Source of the DNA: Ignelater luminosus
Lineage: Eukaryota; Arthropoda; Insecta; Coleoptera; Elateridae
Reading direction: 5' to 3'
DNA length: 64,000 nt
NCBI GenBank assembly: GCA_011009095.1
Contig: VTPC01091253.1
Coordinates: 147,863-211,862, forward strand
Shown here piece after piece: positions 25,842 to 37,112 of the stretch (position 1 is its first letter; the number at the start of each line of letters is the position of its first letter). A program made the position numbers and the translations under genes. Below the pieces are notes generated by a model. That model was not told the DNA's origin, made no database searches, and saw only the letters and a program-made list of their open reading frames with translations.

Positions 25842-27269
25842 GGTGCTTCGCTGGTAACTTTATCTAGTCCAGATGGGCCCGGTTGTTCATTATCAGTAGG
25901 CACACCAACAAAAGTTGTTGGTTCTGGATTTAATTCACCTTCATCATCACTTTGTTTTTCAGTCTACGATGAAGAAAACAATAATTATTTACATATCGAG
26001 TACATAATTATCAAGTCTGTTATTTTATGTTACATGCACTAGTACTGTAGTAAGTCTGATAAAGATCAACTTTCCAAGACTCAAGACAGCCATAAAAGTT
26101 TTAGAGTTTCAAGAAAAAAATCATTTAAAAAAAGAAAACCAAAAGAACATCTTCAATATATTATACCTTAGCAATTTTGGTGTCAACCACATCAGGATCA
26201 TCTTCATCCTCAGAATTTATTTGCGGCGGTAAAGGTTTCATAGCAGCAGCTCTCCTTTTTCTCTTAGGCGCTGCAACTGCAACAGTCTCGCTTGTAATGG
26301 TGCTAGAAGGGCCAGCTGTACTAGATGTCGCAGCCTGTAATCACAAATTTTTTATCATTATTTATAATCTAGAATCACAAAAGAAATGAAATTACCTCAT
26401 CATTATAAGCTTCTTGTTGAAAATCAAAAGAATCATATGACTGTTGCAGGAGGTAATCTGGATCGGTAGGAACATTTAAATCGTCTGTTGGTATTTCATC
26501 GGCATGATGATCATCAATATCAATGACTTCTTGTTTTAATACTACATCGTCATCTGGGCATATGGAATGTGAAGGTTGTACTGAGGCATTTTTATCTAAG
26601 GAAGTCATTCTTTCGATTTCCTTTAACCATTGCAATAATTGTTTTTCAGAATTAGATGATGTACTCCAAAACTGATAGAACATATCTAACTTCTGAGAAC
26701 ATTCGTCACAAACTTGTTTGGGTAGGCGATCATCTTCAGATATCTAATTAAATAAACATTAAATGTTAATAATTTATAATCAAAATATTTGTTTTGTATA
26801 CAATAACCTAGATTTATAAATAAGTAAATTTTGATAATTTCTCAAATTACCTACTTGATAGCATTATAAAATGAACCACCCGCCACTAACTAACTCAAAA
26901 CTACTTTCCAATAACAGCATAGAAACCAATAACAAACCAAAACTATTTTCCATCAGAAAAAAAATTAAATTAATTTTATAAACTTTAGAAAAAAATTAAA
27001 ATTTCTAATTCCCAATTGTAATTCACCGGAATCTAATAACAATTCATTAAAATCTTAAAGAAATTCACAAAATAAACATAAATAAAACTAAAACAAACGC
27101 ATTTGTCAATATGGCGTCCTAGACGCTTCCTTACCTTAACCGGTAGGCAGGTGGAGATTTTATGAAAAATCTGCCTAATATCACCTTGCCCATTGAAAAT
27201 TGGTATATTCACTTGGTCCTTCACTAGGCATAATCTACATAATTGTGTAATTTCAGCTATAGACGGCAT
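25842..27269 (-). CDS. ZAD-domain 5' module, four exons, no terminal exon of its own
   Basis: Four exons with clean GT/AG boundaries: 27269-27135 (ATG at 27269), 26743-26396, 26334-26167 and 25963-25842, joined in phases 0, 0 and 0 and ending in phase 2 (last bases CC, then gtaagt). The 257-residue product starts with a full zinc-associated domain: C11-x2-C14 (LCRLC) and C57-x2-C60 (VCDEC), split by the first intron, with conserved hydrophobic and acidic positions. ZAD domains mediate dimerisation of insect C2H2 transcription factors. A long acidic linker follows, with a PKRKRR nuclear-localisation-like patch (about 184-189) in exon 3 and a second acidic segment in exon 4. There are no zinc fingers: the DNA-binding part must come from a downstream exon. 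All candidates downstream (12567 decayed, 9566, 5536, 4050, 1395) are minus-strand exons, and the intact ones enter in phase 2, giving proline at the join. Confidence 0.85.
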
Positions 27270-28624
27270 TTTTTATCAAAAATCTTTATGAAATACATTA
27301 GCACTAACTACACGATGTTGTCACTCCAACCATCATACACGAAATGGATTTTTTTTGTCTTCCTCTTACGTAGCCGTCTACGCAAACGCGGGAAGCCTTG
27401 ACTTCGCTGCATTGCCAGATCTTACATCTCACTCTCTGGAAAAAATTCAAAATAAATTATTATACTTTATCAAATATGAACTTTTATTATGATCTATCTT
27501 TATTACAAGGTAGAATTAACAAGTTAAATTAAATAATGTAATGATTAAATTATTATTTGTATTACAATTACAAAAAAGTCTTTTTGCAAGTAATAAAATA
27601 TAAATATTGCCAACGTTGCCTGTATAAAAAATAAATACAACTGGAATAAAACAAATCGTAAATGTTACAAATATTTAATGCAAAACGTATGAAATTAAAG
27701 TTATGAGGTGTAAACAAAGCTAATTAATATAAATAAAAAAAATTCTTCCTTTAAACAAGCTTTTAAAATATGATGTTTCAAGCAGCATCTAAAATTTATT
27801 GTTTTATATCCAGTGGCGTAGCAGTAGGTAGTTAATCTTCCAACGAAACATTTATGCTATTACCTGTGCTATTACAGAATTCATTTTTCTTTTTTTGTGA
27901 GCTTCTTTTAACTTTTAGATTTCAACATATCAGGTCTTTTTAGCAAATATGTTTCTGTTTGGTATAATATGAGCAAGACTACCTTGGAATAATTCTCCTC
28001 GGCATATTTCAGAAAAATCTTCAAAGGTACAAACATTAAATTCACTTAGAAAAAGGCAACTGCTTCCCGCTTGTTCCCTTGCATTCGCTTACCCACGTCT
28101 TTTATTTCAAAGAAAAGTCCGTACAGAATTAACATGCCGTCCTTTGTGCTTTAAGAAAAATTTTAATTTCGCTCAAGCAAAGAATTTAAAAAAAAGATAT
28201 TGTAACACTTTTAACTTTATTAGGTTTTAGAAAAAAAAATAGCTTCATATAAAATCATAACCCCCTCTGTGTTTGAGAACCCAATTGCAATGTTAACCAA
28301 GAAACAAACGCATAATAACCAAAGTAATAACAGTTTATTCAAATTTAAGTGATATTTTATACAAGTATTGCCTTAATTATTACATTACAGTATTACAGAA
28401 ACACATACACGCCAAAAGTATAAAATAATCAAGAAAATCATCTTCTCTTTCATTAATTTCTAAAGAAAGACTGAGAAGGAGCAACATTACAAACTAAATA
28501 GCACCCAGTTCAAATTATTCATAAAGTTTAAATCAACCATGTTGATTTGTATTTTTTCTCTTTATGAGTAAGTATTGACCACAGTTATCTTCCAGATGGT
28601 ATACTCCACTTACATTAACTTTTC
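27270..28624 (-). other. Upstream region of the ZAD module; no gene seen
   Basis: Likely holds the 5'UTR and promoter of the ZAD module (27270-27480, locally richer in CG dinucleotides, with a palindromic cgtagccgtctacg near 27370) and, above 28.3 kb, the 3'UTR of the next zinc-finger exon, with a minus-strand AATAAA at 28334-28339. I could not identify a TATA box or initiator with confidence. Confidence 0.45.
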
Positions 28625-28868
28625 TCAAATAGCAACAACTTTTTGTTGCATTTCACGATGTTCCCTTACATGAGAAGAATTGATGGCAAAAATCACACTT
28701 ATACTCTCTATTATGTTAATGGTCCTCAATGTGACTCTTGTAATAATGATAATCTTTGAAGAATTTGTTACATATTAGACATTTAAAGTACAATTTTCGT
28801 ATTCTTCCCATCCATGTTTACTGTAAAGAATCATTCTTGTAAAACACTTTACAACATATACAACAAGC
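28625..28868 (-). pseudogene. Remnant zinc fingers beyond the stop codon
   Basis: Just downstream of the stop at 28869, minus-strand fragments still resemble fingers (CNKFFKDYHYYKSHIEDH, then YKCDFCHQFFSC) but are broken by stops. The sister exon at 34878-35403 has an intact extra finger at the matching place, so this exon was probably shortened by a premature stop. Confidence 0.6.
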
Positions 28869-29643
28869 TTATATTGGTTTTGTGCTTCCATGCTTTTGAA
28901 CGTGACTCTTGTAGTAAGGATAATCTTTGAATGATTTTTCACATACTAGACATTTATACATAATGTTTTCATGCTGACTCGCTACATGCCTCTGTAAGTA
29001 ATCTTTCCTATAAAACGCTTTATCGCACAAACGACAAGGAAATCTCGAACTGTTCGTGTGACGTTTCATATGTATACTCAAATCCCTGTTAGAGGCAAAT
29101 TGCTTCAAACACTCTTTGCATTTAAACTTTTCAGGAATTTTATGAGCTTTTTTGTGTTCTTCAAAAAGTTGCTCCGAATCAAATCCTTTTGTACACACCT
29201 CACATACGTGCTTTTGGGTACAGTGAATTTCCAGGTGCTTTGTAAGAGAATCCATTCCATCGAATGCACTTAAACATATGCGGCATTTCCATAAACCCGA
29301 ACTATCGTCCTCGTACAATTCTGATAATGGTATCGGAACAAACTCCGTTTCTTGTGTTGTAGATCCTACTTTTGAACGCTCTTTAAATTTTAACTTTTCA
29401 GAAGTTTTATGGATTTTCTCATGCCCTTCAAGCCTTTGCTTCGAATCAAATCCTTTTGAACACACTTCACATACATGTTTTTGTGTACAGTGTATTTTCA
29501 GGTGTCTTATAAGAGAATCAATTTTGTGGAAGGCGCTTGAACATATGCGACATTTCCATAAACCCGAACTATCGTCCTCGTACAGTTCTGATAGTGGTAT
29601 TGGGACAAACCCAGTTTCTTGTGTTGTCGATTCTTCTGTTGAC
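28869..29643 (-). CDS. C2H2 zinc-finger terminal exon with internal 267-bp duplication
   Basis: A 257-residue open exon from a 3' splice site (tttatatatttccag before 29643), phase 2, to a stop at 28869. A leader with the motif PLSELYEDDSSGLWKC runs into a finger and then a CEVC finger. The same leader plus two fingers then repeats 89 codons later, so the exon start itself was duplicated in frame (267 bp). Three further fingers follow (CKECLKQF, CRLCDKAF, CLVCEKSF). Linkers are non-canonical, so DNA binding is less certain than for the large exons. A minus-strand AATAAA lies at 28334-28339. Confidence 0.8.
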
Positions 29644-30045
29644 CTGGAAATATATAAAATTTTAACTAATTACATTATGGATAAGTGTTTGAGTAAAAAA
29701 AAAAATAATAAATTTTAAAATCGAAACACCGAAACAAAATAAATTACATTGAACGCCTCTGGCAACCCGTATTTTACCCAATCACTCATCCCTACAAGAA
29801 TTTTTCAAATTCGTAGCCACCTGTAACTGAAGTTCTGTAATTCCGGAAACTCATTCTCTAACTTCCTTATTCTAAAGTTCCCATATAGTGATATTTATAT
29901 TTCCCAGATGTTGCCTTTATTGACACGCCTATCACCAACAACCATCTCTCACTTATCAGCATTTTTCTTTACTATCATAGACTTGTCAGCTCCCGGTGAC
30001 AAATAAGAACATTTCAAAATAGGAATAACGCGAATTGGCTGATAT
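29644..30045. other. Intergenic or intronic spacer; no gene seen
   Basis: About 400 bp above the splice site at 29643 with no open frame or element that I can name. Confidence 0.4.
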
Positions 30046-30740
30046 TCAAGAACAAAATCCAAGGAAATCCCTAAAAACCATATTTTCAAGCTGCTGTATA
30101 CATGAGACTTTGGGTGGTATTCTATCAGCCTTCTTTATGCAATACATTACGTTGATACTTGACAATATTATATGGAGCTTCTCAAACGCACTGTAGTTTC
30201 GTGCATAACCGCTTACGTCTTTGAGGGTTATAAAGCCATACCAAGTTACTCTCATTAAATCATCCGTTTTCTATTTTTGCATCATAACGATTTTCCGTTC
30301 GGTAGTTAGCCATTCTTGCCACTCCAGGTTCTGTCGTATGTTCACCAATCTCTTCACCACCCGGCTGAGCTTCCATAAGCTAGTTACGTGGTAGCCTTAA
30401 TTTTCTCCCAAACACCAATCGAGAAGGAGTCATTAAGAAGAAGTCGATGTGCTTTATCCTAGTCTCTCTGATTATCCAGACTAGTTTAGACAAGTGTTTA
30501 CCCAGTGTCCTGTTCATTCTTTTCAACATTTCATCTGACTGCGGATGTAGAGTAGTCGTTCTGGTCTTCTTAATACCCAACAACTTGCACATTGGTTGAA
30601 AAACGCTGACACGAAATTCCTGCCTTGGTCTAATGGCATTCCAAACCGGCATACAAGAGGTGACCCATTTGAGGGCACAACCCAAGCTGCGCCCTCGAAT
30701 GGAAGGTGGTACATTCCAAGGCGCTACCCGAGGTGGGGCC
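30046..30740 (-). pseudogene. Ty3/gypsy integrase fragment
   Basis: Minus-strand frames match the C-terminal half of a gypsy-type integrase. There is a core end (DQGRNFVSVFF at about 30610, KTRTTTLHPQSDEMLKRMNR at about 30510-30570) and a C-terminal domain block (ESNLVWLYNPQRRKRLC at about 30200-30250, with KLQC and APYNIVKY following). The catalytic glutamate normally found after HPQSDGMVE is a lysine here, and stops and frameshifts break the frame. There is no LTR, reverse transcriptase or gag. It abuts the GC-rich array on its right. Confidence 0.75.
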
Positions 30741-31860
30741 ACCGGTAGTCCCTACTCGGGCTGCGCCTTTGAAAAAAAACAAAAAACTGTCGGTCCTGCC
30801 CGGATCTTTCAAAAGCCCTCCGTAGGACCAATCGTTTCGGAGATGTAGGATATCGCTCGAAAAAACAAAAAGCGATCGGTTTTGCCCAGATCTTCTCAGA
30901 ACCCTCTCATCACCATACCTAACGACCAAAGTAGCATTTCCATAAGACTGGCCGTTCCTGAAATGCAGCATATCTCTGGAAAAAACAATAGACGATCGCC
31001 GGCACCCGGATCGTTCGAAAGCCATTCCTTCACAGTAGCTAACGACCAAAAATCCATTTCTACAGGTGCCGCCGATTCGGAGATACGGAATATCTGCGAA
31101 AAAACAAAAGACGGTCCTTCTTGCCCCGAACTTCGAAAAGACTTTTCCCCATCACACCTAACGACCAAAATCCCATCTCGATAGGACGGGCCGTTCCGGA
31201 GATGGGTAATACCTCTCAGAAAAACAAAAGACGATCGTCGGTGCCCGGACCGTACGCAAGCCATTCCTTCACCGCACCTAACGACCAAAGTCCCATTTCG
31301 CTAGGAGCGGCCGTTCCGGAGATGCATGTTATCTCTCAGAAAAACAAAAGACGATCGTCGGCGCCCGGACCGTTCGAAAGCCATTCCTTCACTGCACCTA
31401 ACGACCAAAGTCCCATCTCGATAGGACCGGCTAATCCGAGGATACGGAATATCTGTGGAAAAAACAAAAGACGATCGTCGGCGCCCGGACCGTTCGAAAG
31501 CCATTCCTTCACNNNNNNNNNNCGCACCTAACGACCAAAGTCCCATCTCGAAAAGACCGCCCAATCCGGAGATACGGAATATCTGTTGAAAAAACAAAAG
31601 ACGGTCGTTCTTGGCCAGATCATCGGAAAGTCCTTTCGCCACCACACCCAACGATAAAAGTTCCATCTCGACTGGTGCTACCGTTTCGGAGACACGGAAT
31701 ATCTTTGGAAGTAATAAAGACGGTCGGTCCCGCGCACATCTTTTAAAAGCCATTTTTCGCCCCGCAGCTAGCGGTCCAAGTCCCATCTCGATAGCACCAG
31801 CCGTTCCCGAGACAGATAATATTCCCCATAAAACAGAACACGATCGGAGGCCTCCGGGCG
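30741..31860. repeat. 120-bp GC-rich tandem array
   Basis: At least nine head-to-tail units of 120 bp. The anchor acgatcg recurs at 30992, 31231, 31351 and 31471, with variants at about 30872, 31111, 31601, 31720 and 31839. Units are most alike in the centre. GC is much higher than in the surrounding DNA. Because 120 is a multiple of 3, long open frames appear on both strands (for example 31121-31531 plus, 30896-31288 minus). They are by-products, not genes. Two more diverged units are at about 32390-32640. Confidence 0.9.
31513..31522. other. Assembly gap (10 N)
   Basis: Ten Ns inside the tandem array. The spacing of units across it (130 instead of 120 bp) shows that the 10 is a placeholder. 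The real array may be much longer. Confidence 0.95.
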
Positions 31861-31943
31861 GTCCGAACAGGCCTCCCCTGTTCCGCCATTATGAAACGAA
31901 AATGTCCGAAGTGGATTCGAAAACCCGTTCTGTTTATCTCTTA

Positions 31944-31988
<45 letters not shown>

Positions 31989-32854
31989 TCTCTCTCTGTA
32001 TTTCAAAACAATTTTAAAACAAATAAAAAACTCGACGACGACGCAGACGCGACACGCTTAAAAATATCCATCCATAAAGGGAATTGAAAAAAGCTGCACC
32101 GGTCTTTGTCTCGCGCGCGGCGATTCGTATATCGCCGTTTCGCTTCCACTCGAAGGATTTAAAATTTTTTAATTTCTCATGTCACGCTGGCATACAACGC
32201 GAACACTGAAACCGCAACAGCTCCGTTATTTACCGGTTGATCGGCGCGTAACTTTGAGCGTTTGTAGACAAAAGTCCGTTCTAGCGATTGGCGTTGCTGC
32301 TGACCGGACAGACTTTCTCGTACCGCCACCGGCGGCGCGCCTTTTCGGAAGGAGGCCGTTTATCCGGCGCGCCTACGCCCGACGCGCAGAATACCGGTTA
32401 AAAAACATAAGACGCTGGGCACCTTGCCGATGCACCCGAATCCCGTTCTGCACGCGCGCCCGACGACCAAGTCCTGTCTCGATAGCGGTCGCCGTTTGCG
32501 AGATGCAATATATCGCTCGAAAAAACAAAAGACGGTCGTCGGCGCTACGATCGTTTGAAAGCCGTTGCCTCGCCGCGCCCGACGACCAAAGTCCGCTTCT
32601 TGATAGCCGCTGCCGTTACCGAGATATGACCGTCGCTCGTTGCATTTACCCTAAAAGGCAGATGTTATTAGTAATTTACTATTATATTTAACTTCTTTAA
32701 AATTTGTAACGATGAGTTTTTTAGTTTGTAAGGTATGGAGAAACTGGTTTTGATCTCGAATCTCTTTAAAATTTTGACTATGGAGTCAGATATAGGGACA
32801 TAGTAAGGGATGATGCAGTATGTCCCTTCTTCGTTACTCTTTACGAAAGTAGTA
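31861..32854. repeat. CT microsatellite and GC-rich tail of the array
   Basis: A CT dinucleotide run at 31949-31998, then a GC-rich segment with CGCG-rich stretches and two diverged 120-bp units (about 32390-32640). An open frame at 32179-32691 is arginine-rich because of composition and has no family signature. Confidence 0.6.
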
Positions 32855-34115
32855 CAGTAGAACCTCGACTAGCGGAACCTTTATTATCGGAACTCTCTAT
32901 TATCCGAACTCACTGAGCCCTCGACTTTTTTTTTAATTCACGCGCCTGAAAGCGGGGTGAGAAGAAGTGGGTGCCGATAGGTGTATTGGGGTTTGGCGAG
33001 AGTTGGGGTAACAAAGGAAGTGCGTTGCCAAGGTGACAAACCCCCTCTCCCATTCAACCCTGCCACTGTTCGCACGAGCTAGACGTCAACGTGTTTTAGT
33101 TTAGTATGCAGTGTTGATTGTTATCACGCGGTACCTGCTGACCTTGATTTGCAGTTGACATTTTGTTCTTTCTTTTCGATGTCTCTACCTAGTTTAAAAC
33201 GGAAACGGGTGGTGCTGTCCATCAAAGACAAAGTGGATATTTTGGAGCGTATGAAAAAAGGTGAATCGGCCAAATTTTTCTCGGTGTTGTACGGTGGGGG
33301 AAAGTCGAGATTTCGGGCCTTAACAACAGTCTGGCAAGATTTTGACGTTTGCGAGCAAACTCGACTGCAATGAAGGAAGTTCAAAGCGCAAAGCTATAAA
33401 GAGATCAAGCAACAACTGTTTGGATGAGGCTGTTTTCGCGTGGTTTTTTCCAAAAACATTCTTCTGGACAATCTATCAGCGCAGTGGTCCCTGGGTATGT
33501 GAGAAAGCTTTAGACTTCAATAACAAATTAGGGAGTGACTCTAAGTTTTTTGCAAGCCAAGGGTGGTTGGATAAATTTAAATCTTGATACGGCATCCGTC
33601 AGTTTATATATCGAGGGCGAAAAACTGAGTACCTACTGAATCTTTATCTGCCAGTGCATTCGTGACAAAGTTTTCTGAAATTTTAAGAGAAGAAGATTGT
33701 GATTTGGAGCTTGTTTATAATGGAGAAGAAAGTGGTCTATGTTGGAAAAGCTCACCCTCTAAAACACTGGCACCCAAAAGGAGAATGTCAGCCCCAGAAT
33801 ATAACCAAGCAAAGAGCCGGTTACTTCTTATAGGGAAATCCAAAAAGCCAACATGCTTCAAAAACTCGAAAGTTCCTCTTGTTTACAAAGACCAACCTAA
33901 GGCATGGATGAACCGTGATGTTTTTGTAGACTGGTATAATAACACACCCATACCAGAAGTGAAAATGTTTCTTGAGTTAGTAGGTAAGCAATAAAGCCTT
34001 TTGGACAATGCGCCTTCACATCCAGATTCTGAAAGCTTGACAAGAGGCGGTTTCAAATATCACATCAATAATTCAGCCAATGGATCAAAGTATCATTGAG
34101 AGACCATCAAAAGGA
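32855..34115 (+). pseudogene. Tigger/pogo transposon relic
   Basis: The 5' terminal repeat CAGTAGAACCTCGACTAGCG starts at 32855 after a TA. A transposase frame starts at ATG 33179 with the Psq-type helix-turn-helix (KRKRVVLSIKDKVDILERM), then a CENP-B-type region (CEKALDFNNKLG, GWLDKFKS) and a DDE core (KSSPSKTLAPKRRMSAPEYN, GKSKKPTCFKN, LLDNAPSH at about 34000). It is broken by frameshifts near 33370 and 33590 and by a stop at 33992. The first catalytic acid is gone (NGEESG instead of NADETG). No 3' terminal repeat was found; a LINE fragment begins where it ends. This is a separate lineage from the pogo-like exon at 8.2-9.6 kb. Confidence 0.8.
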
Positions 34116-34123
34116 AGTAGCTT

Positions 34124-34440
34124 CTAAAATGTCGACTTTTGCTCAGGGACAATGACAACAAATTCTGGGTTACAAATTAAATTTCTATTCTCAAGATATG
34201 TTTCAGAAAAAAAACCAATTGGCCTTTTTCGATTTTTGATTTGGTTGCGCACATTTCTGGATTTTATATGTGGTAAATAAAAATGACACAGGAGAAGATC
34301 AAAAGATGTAAATTTAGTATTTGCTGAACTGAAATATGTTGGTTTCCTATCATTTAGAACCATCAAATGGCCTACTTGGTTTAAAGGATTTTCAATAATT
34401 TTACCTATTTGATCTACTGGATCTTTACCCCACAGTGTAA
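34124..34440 (-). pseudogene. LINE endonuclease fragment
   Basis: A minus-strand open stretch containing LMVLNDRKPTYFSSANTKF followed by TSFDLLLC, which resembles the late part of an AP-type endonuclease of jockey/RTE-like retrotransposons (LNDG-PT...S-IDL). No reverse transcriptase is nearby. The rest of the frame is only weakly similar. Confidence 0.4.
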
Positions 34441-34877
34441 CAATATAAGATATAGGTAGCTGTAAAGTAAGGTTGCCGTTACTAATAAACTTAACTTGTT
34501 ACGCCCTGTGTTGCTAAACTCAGTGGGCGGCCTTGGTTGTGGGCAAGTAGTAAAGTTGGGGGTAAGAACACAAAGACATAAAACTCCTTTAGAATATTGT
34601 TTATTGCAAAAGAAAGAAAAACAGCCAAATATGACAACGCATTCAAATCGAAAATAATATTTCAAAAAGTATCAAAATATATTACATACAAAATTATTAC
34701 AATTACAATTATAATCAAATTTAAATAATATTTACAGTAACATTCAATTATATAAGAAGTCATATGAGTCTCAATTTTGAATCATGTTGTAGTAGAGTAA
34801 TTTTAAAGAAGAGAAAAAGTAGAAAAATTGGAGAAATGGAACGGGCAAAAAACTTTATTCTCGTTTTGTGGTAGACG

Positions 34878-35403
34878 TTACCCAGATGTCGATGATTTAT
34901 GTGTTTTAACATGGCGTACAAGAGCTGATCTATACCCAAAGATTCTCTTGCAATCACTGCACTCGTATCGTATACCCACATGCATCCGAATGTGACCCCT
35001 GTAATAAGCATAGTCTTTAAATGACTTATTGCATACGTGGCACGTATAAAAAGTGTTCTCATGTTTACTCGATATGTGCCTCTTTAAGTAATCTTTTCTA
35101 GGAAACCCTTTGTCGCACATAGGACAACAAAATCTCAATCTTTTTTCATGAAGCACAGAATGTTCACGTAAAGACCTTAAAGAAGAAAAATGCTTCGAAC
35201 ACTTTTCGCATTTAAATTTCTCAGAAGCTTCTTCAGCTTTCTGTTTAGTGTGCGTTAATATGTGCTCTCTAAAAAAATCTTTCTCAAGAGCAGTTGAACA
35301 TAAACGACATTTCCACGAACCTGAAGTAAGATCTTCATATAACAGTTCTGATAGTGATACCCAAAGAACTTTAGCTTCTTGTGATGTTGATTCTTTGTTT
35401 GAT
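34878..35403 (-). CDS. Short C2H2 zinc-finger terminal exon, about 6 fingers
   Basis: A 174-residue open exon from a 3' splice site (gtttatgttttcag before 35403), phase 2, to a stop at 34878. The leader (SLSELLYEDLTSGSWKC) is homologous to that of the 28869-29643 exon, and so are the fingers CPMCDKGF and CHVCNKSF. It adds a final finger (CSDCKRIFGYRSALVRHVKTH) that the sister exon has lost. A minus-strand AATAAA lies at 34600-34605. Probable nuclear nucleic-acid-binding segment; no start codon of its own. Confidence 0.8.
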
Positions 35404-36064
35404 CTGAAAACATAAACAATCACAAGATCAACAGATACAATTATTAATTAAATTACGCAAAAATATTTAATTTCAAAAATAGAGTAAACTAGACGTTTAA
35501 GAGACTTAAACAGTAGAAACAACAAGCAAACCTATTTATTTCGAGTAACACAGGTAACAGAAAACACGCAGAGAAACATACTTTAAGACGATTCATATTA
35601 TAAGATCAATAAATACAAATCTAAATGAAAGTGCATCTGCGAAATCTATTGAAAATAATAAAAAAACCAGACGAGCTTTAAGATCACTAATATGCCGACA
35701 CAGTTTAATATAACAATGTAATAAACAGAGTTCTTAAAAAATTAAATGCTTATCTTCCTCTTTGCCTACAATGCTGGAAAATTAATCTGAAAAATAGAGG
35801 ACCATCTGAGTTTGTGAAAAATATTTAATTTTGTTTCCTTCCTCCAATTGCTCCGGTTTTATACAGACATACATACCTGCATATTATTCGTCTTATACGT
35901 ACAAAATGTTCAGTTGATGGAAGATGGATATTTCTTCATCATATAAAGTTGTTTCAATGTCTTCCCAACAACTTGTTTACAAATAAACAAAACATTTTAT
36001 CAAAATTAATTTATTAATATTTGACCAAATTTGTATAAAGACACGAAAGTACTTATTTCAAAGA
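35404..36064. other. 3'UTR/intron spacer; no gene seen
   Basis: About 660 bp between two terminal exons. It holds a minus-strand AATAAA at 36010-36015 for the exon above. There is no ZAD, ATG exon or promoter that I can see, which argues against the 34878-35403 exon being a self-contained gene. Confidence 0.5.
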
Positions 36065-37112
36065 CTAACTGACTAAATTATGTTTCTTCTTTTTATGAAC
36101 ATTTAATAAATATCTTTTAACAAAACCTTCTTGGCAAATATCGCATTTGTAAGGTCTCTCACCAGTATGAAGCCTCATGTGAATTACTAAAGTTTGCCGT
36201 TGTGTAAAAGATCTCGAACATATATTACAGTGGTAAGGTCTGTCCCCAGTATGTGTACGTCTATGAACATTACGACTTTCAGTATTTGTAAAACCTTTTC
36301 CACAGTATTCACATTTAAATGGTCTCAAACCTTGATGTGTCATTAAATGCTTTCTAAAGTTTCCAATAGCAGTTTTAAAGACTCTACCGCAGACATCACA
36401 TACTATAACTCCTGAATCTTTTTGGTGTATCTTTACATGCTGCTGTAAAGTATGTTTATAACAATAAGCCTTTTTACAATAAAGACATTTAAAGTTCTTC
36501 ACCGTTTGGCCTTCTTCATGTTTATTAATATGTTCTTGTAAACGGCTGGGAGTTTTAAATAGTTTTCCACAAATCTCACACATATAGAAACACCTCCCTT
36601 GCTGCATCTGTTTTTTGGGATACTTATAACTTTGATAAATCTTATCACCACATTCAGCAATCTCAACCTGATTTCCATGACCCGAAGATAACATATGTTT
36701 TGCTAACTGGGATTTGTAATAAAAACCTTTGCTACAAACTGGACACACCTCTCTAATATTAGTTTCGTGTTGATTTTTGTGCTCTTTAAGTGTATATTTT
36801 GACTTGAACGTTCTAGGGCACTTATCACATAGAAATGCGTTCTTTTCGTTATGAACTGACGAATGTTTGTTAAGTTCAAATTTCGATTTAAAAGTCCATT
36901 CACAGTTTGGACAAGCAAATGGCTTTTCGTTGCTATGGGTTCTTAAATGTTGTATTAGACTCTTCTTGCGATTAAATGGTCTGGAACACACGTCACACAT
37001 GTGATTATGAGTTAATAGATGCTTCTGTAAGTTCTGAACAGTTGTAAGTTTCTTTGAACAAATTGGACATATAGTATTAGTTAATTCTGTCGAATTAGTC
37101 TCTTGACGTAAC
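36065..37112 (-). CDS. C2H2 zinc-finger terminal exon, 11 fingers
   Basis: A 348-residue open exon from a 3' splice site (gtttcgttttcag before 37112), phase 2, to a stop at 36065. It opens with LRQETNST, the same preamble type (L-x-Q-E) as the exons to its right. Eleven fingers follow in the order of the 14-finger family with three missing. A 30-residue insert (about 160-190) separates fingers 5 and 6. The C-terminal three fingers have canonical TGDRP/TGERP linkers, and the last ends HKKKKH as in its paralogues. Predicted sequence-specific transcription factor part. Confidence 0.85.

Noticed and set aside
30896..31786. Long open frames on both strands in the GC-rich array
   Set aside because: Explained by a 120-bp period (a multiple of 3) and high GC. 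Both strands are open, which real genes rarely show.
31949..31998. CT run as a possible promoter element
   Set aside because: An ordinary microsatellite next to repeats, with no gene start beside it.
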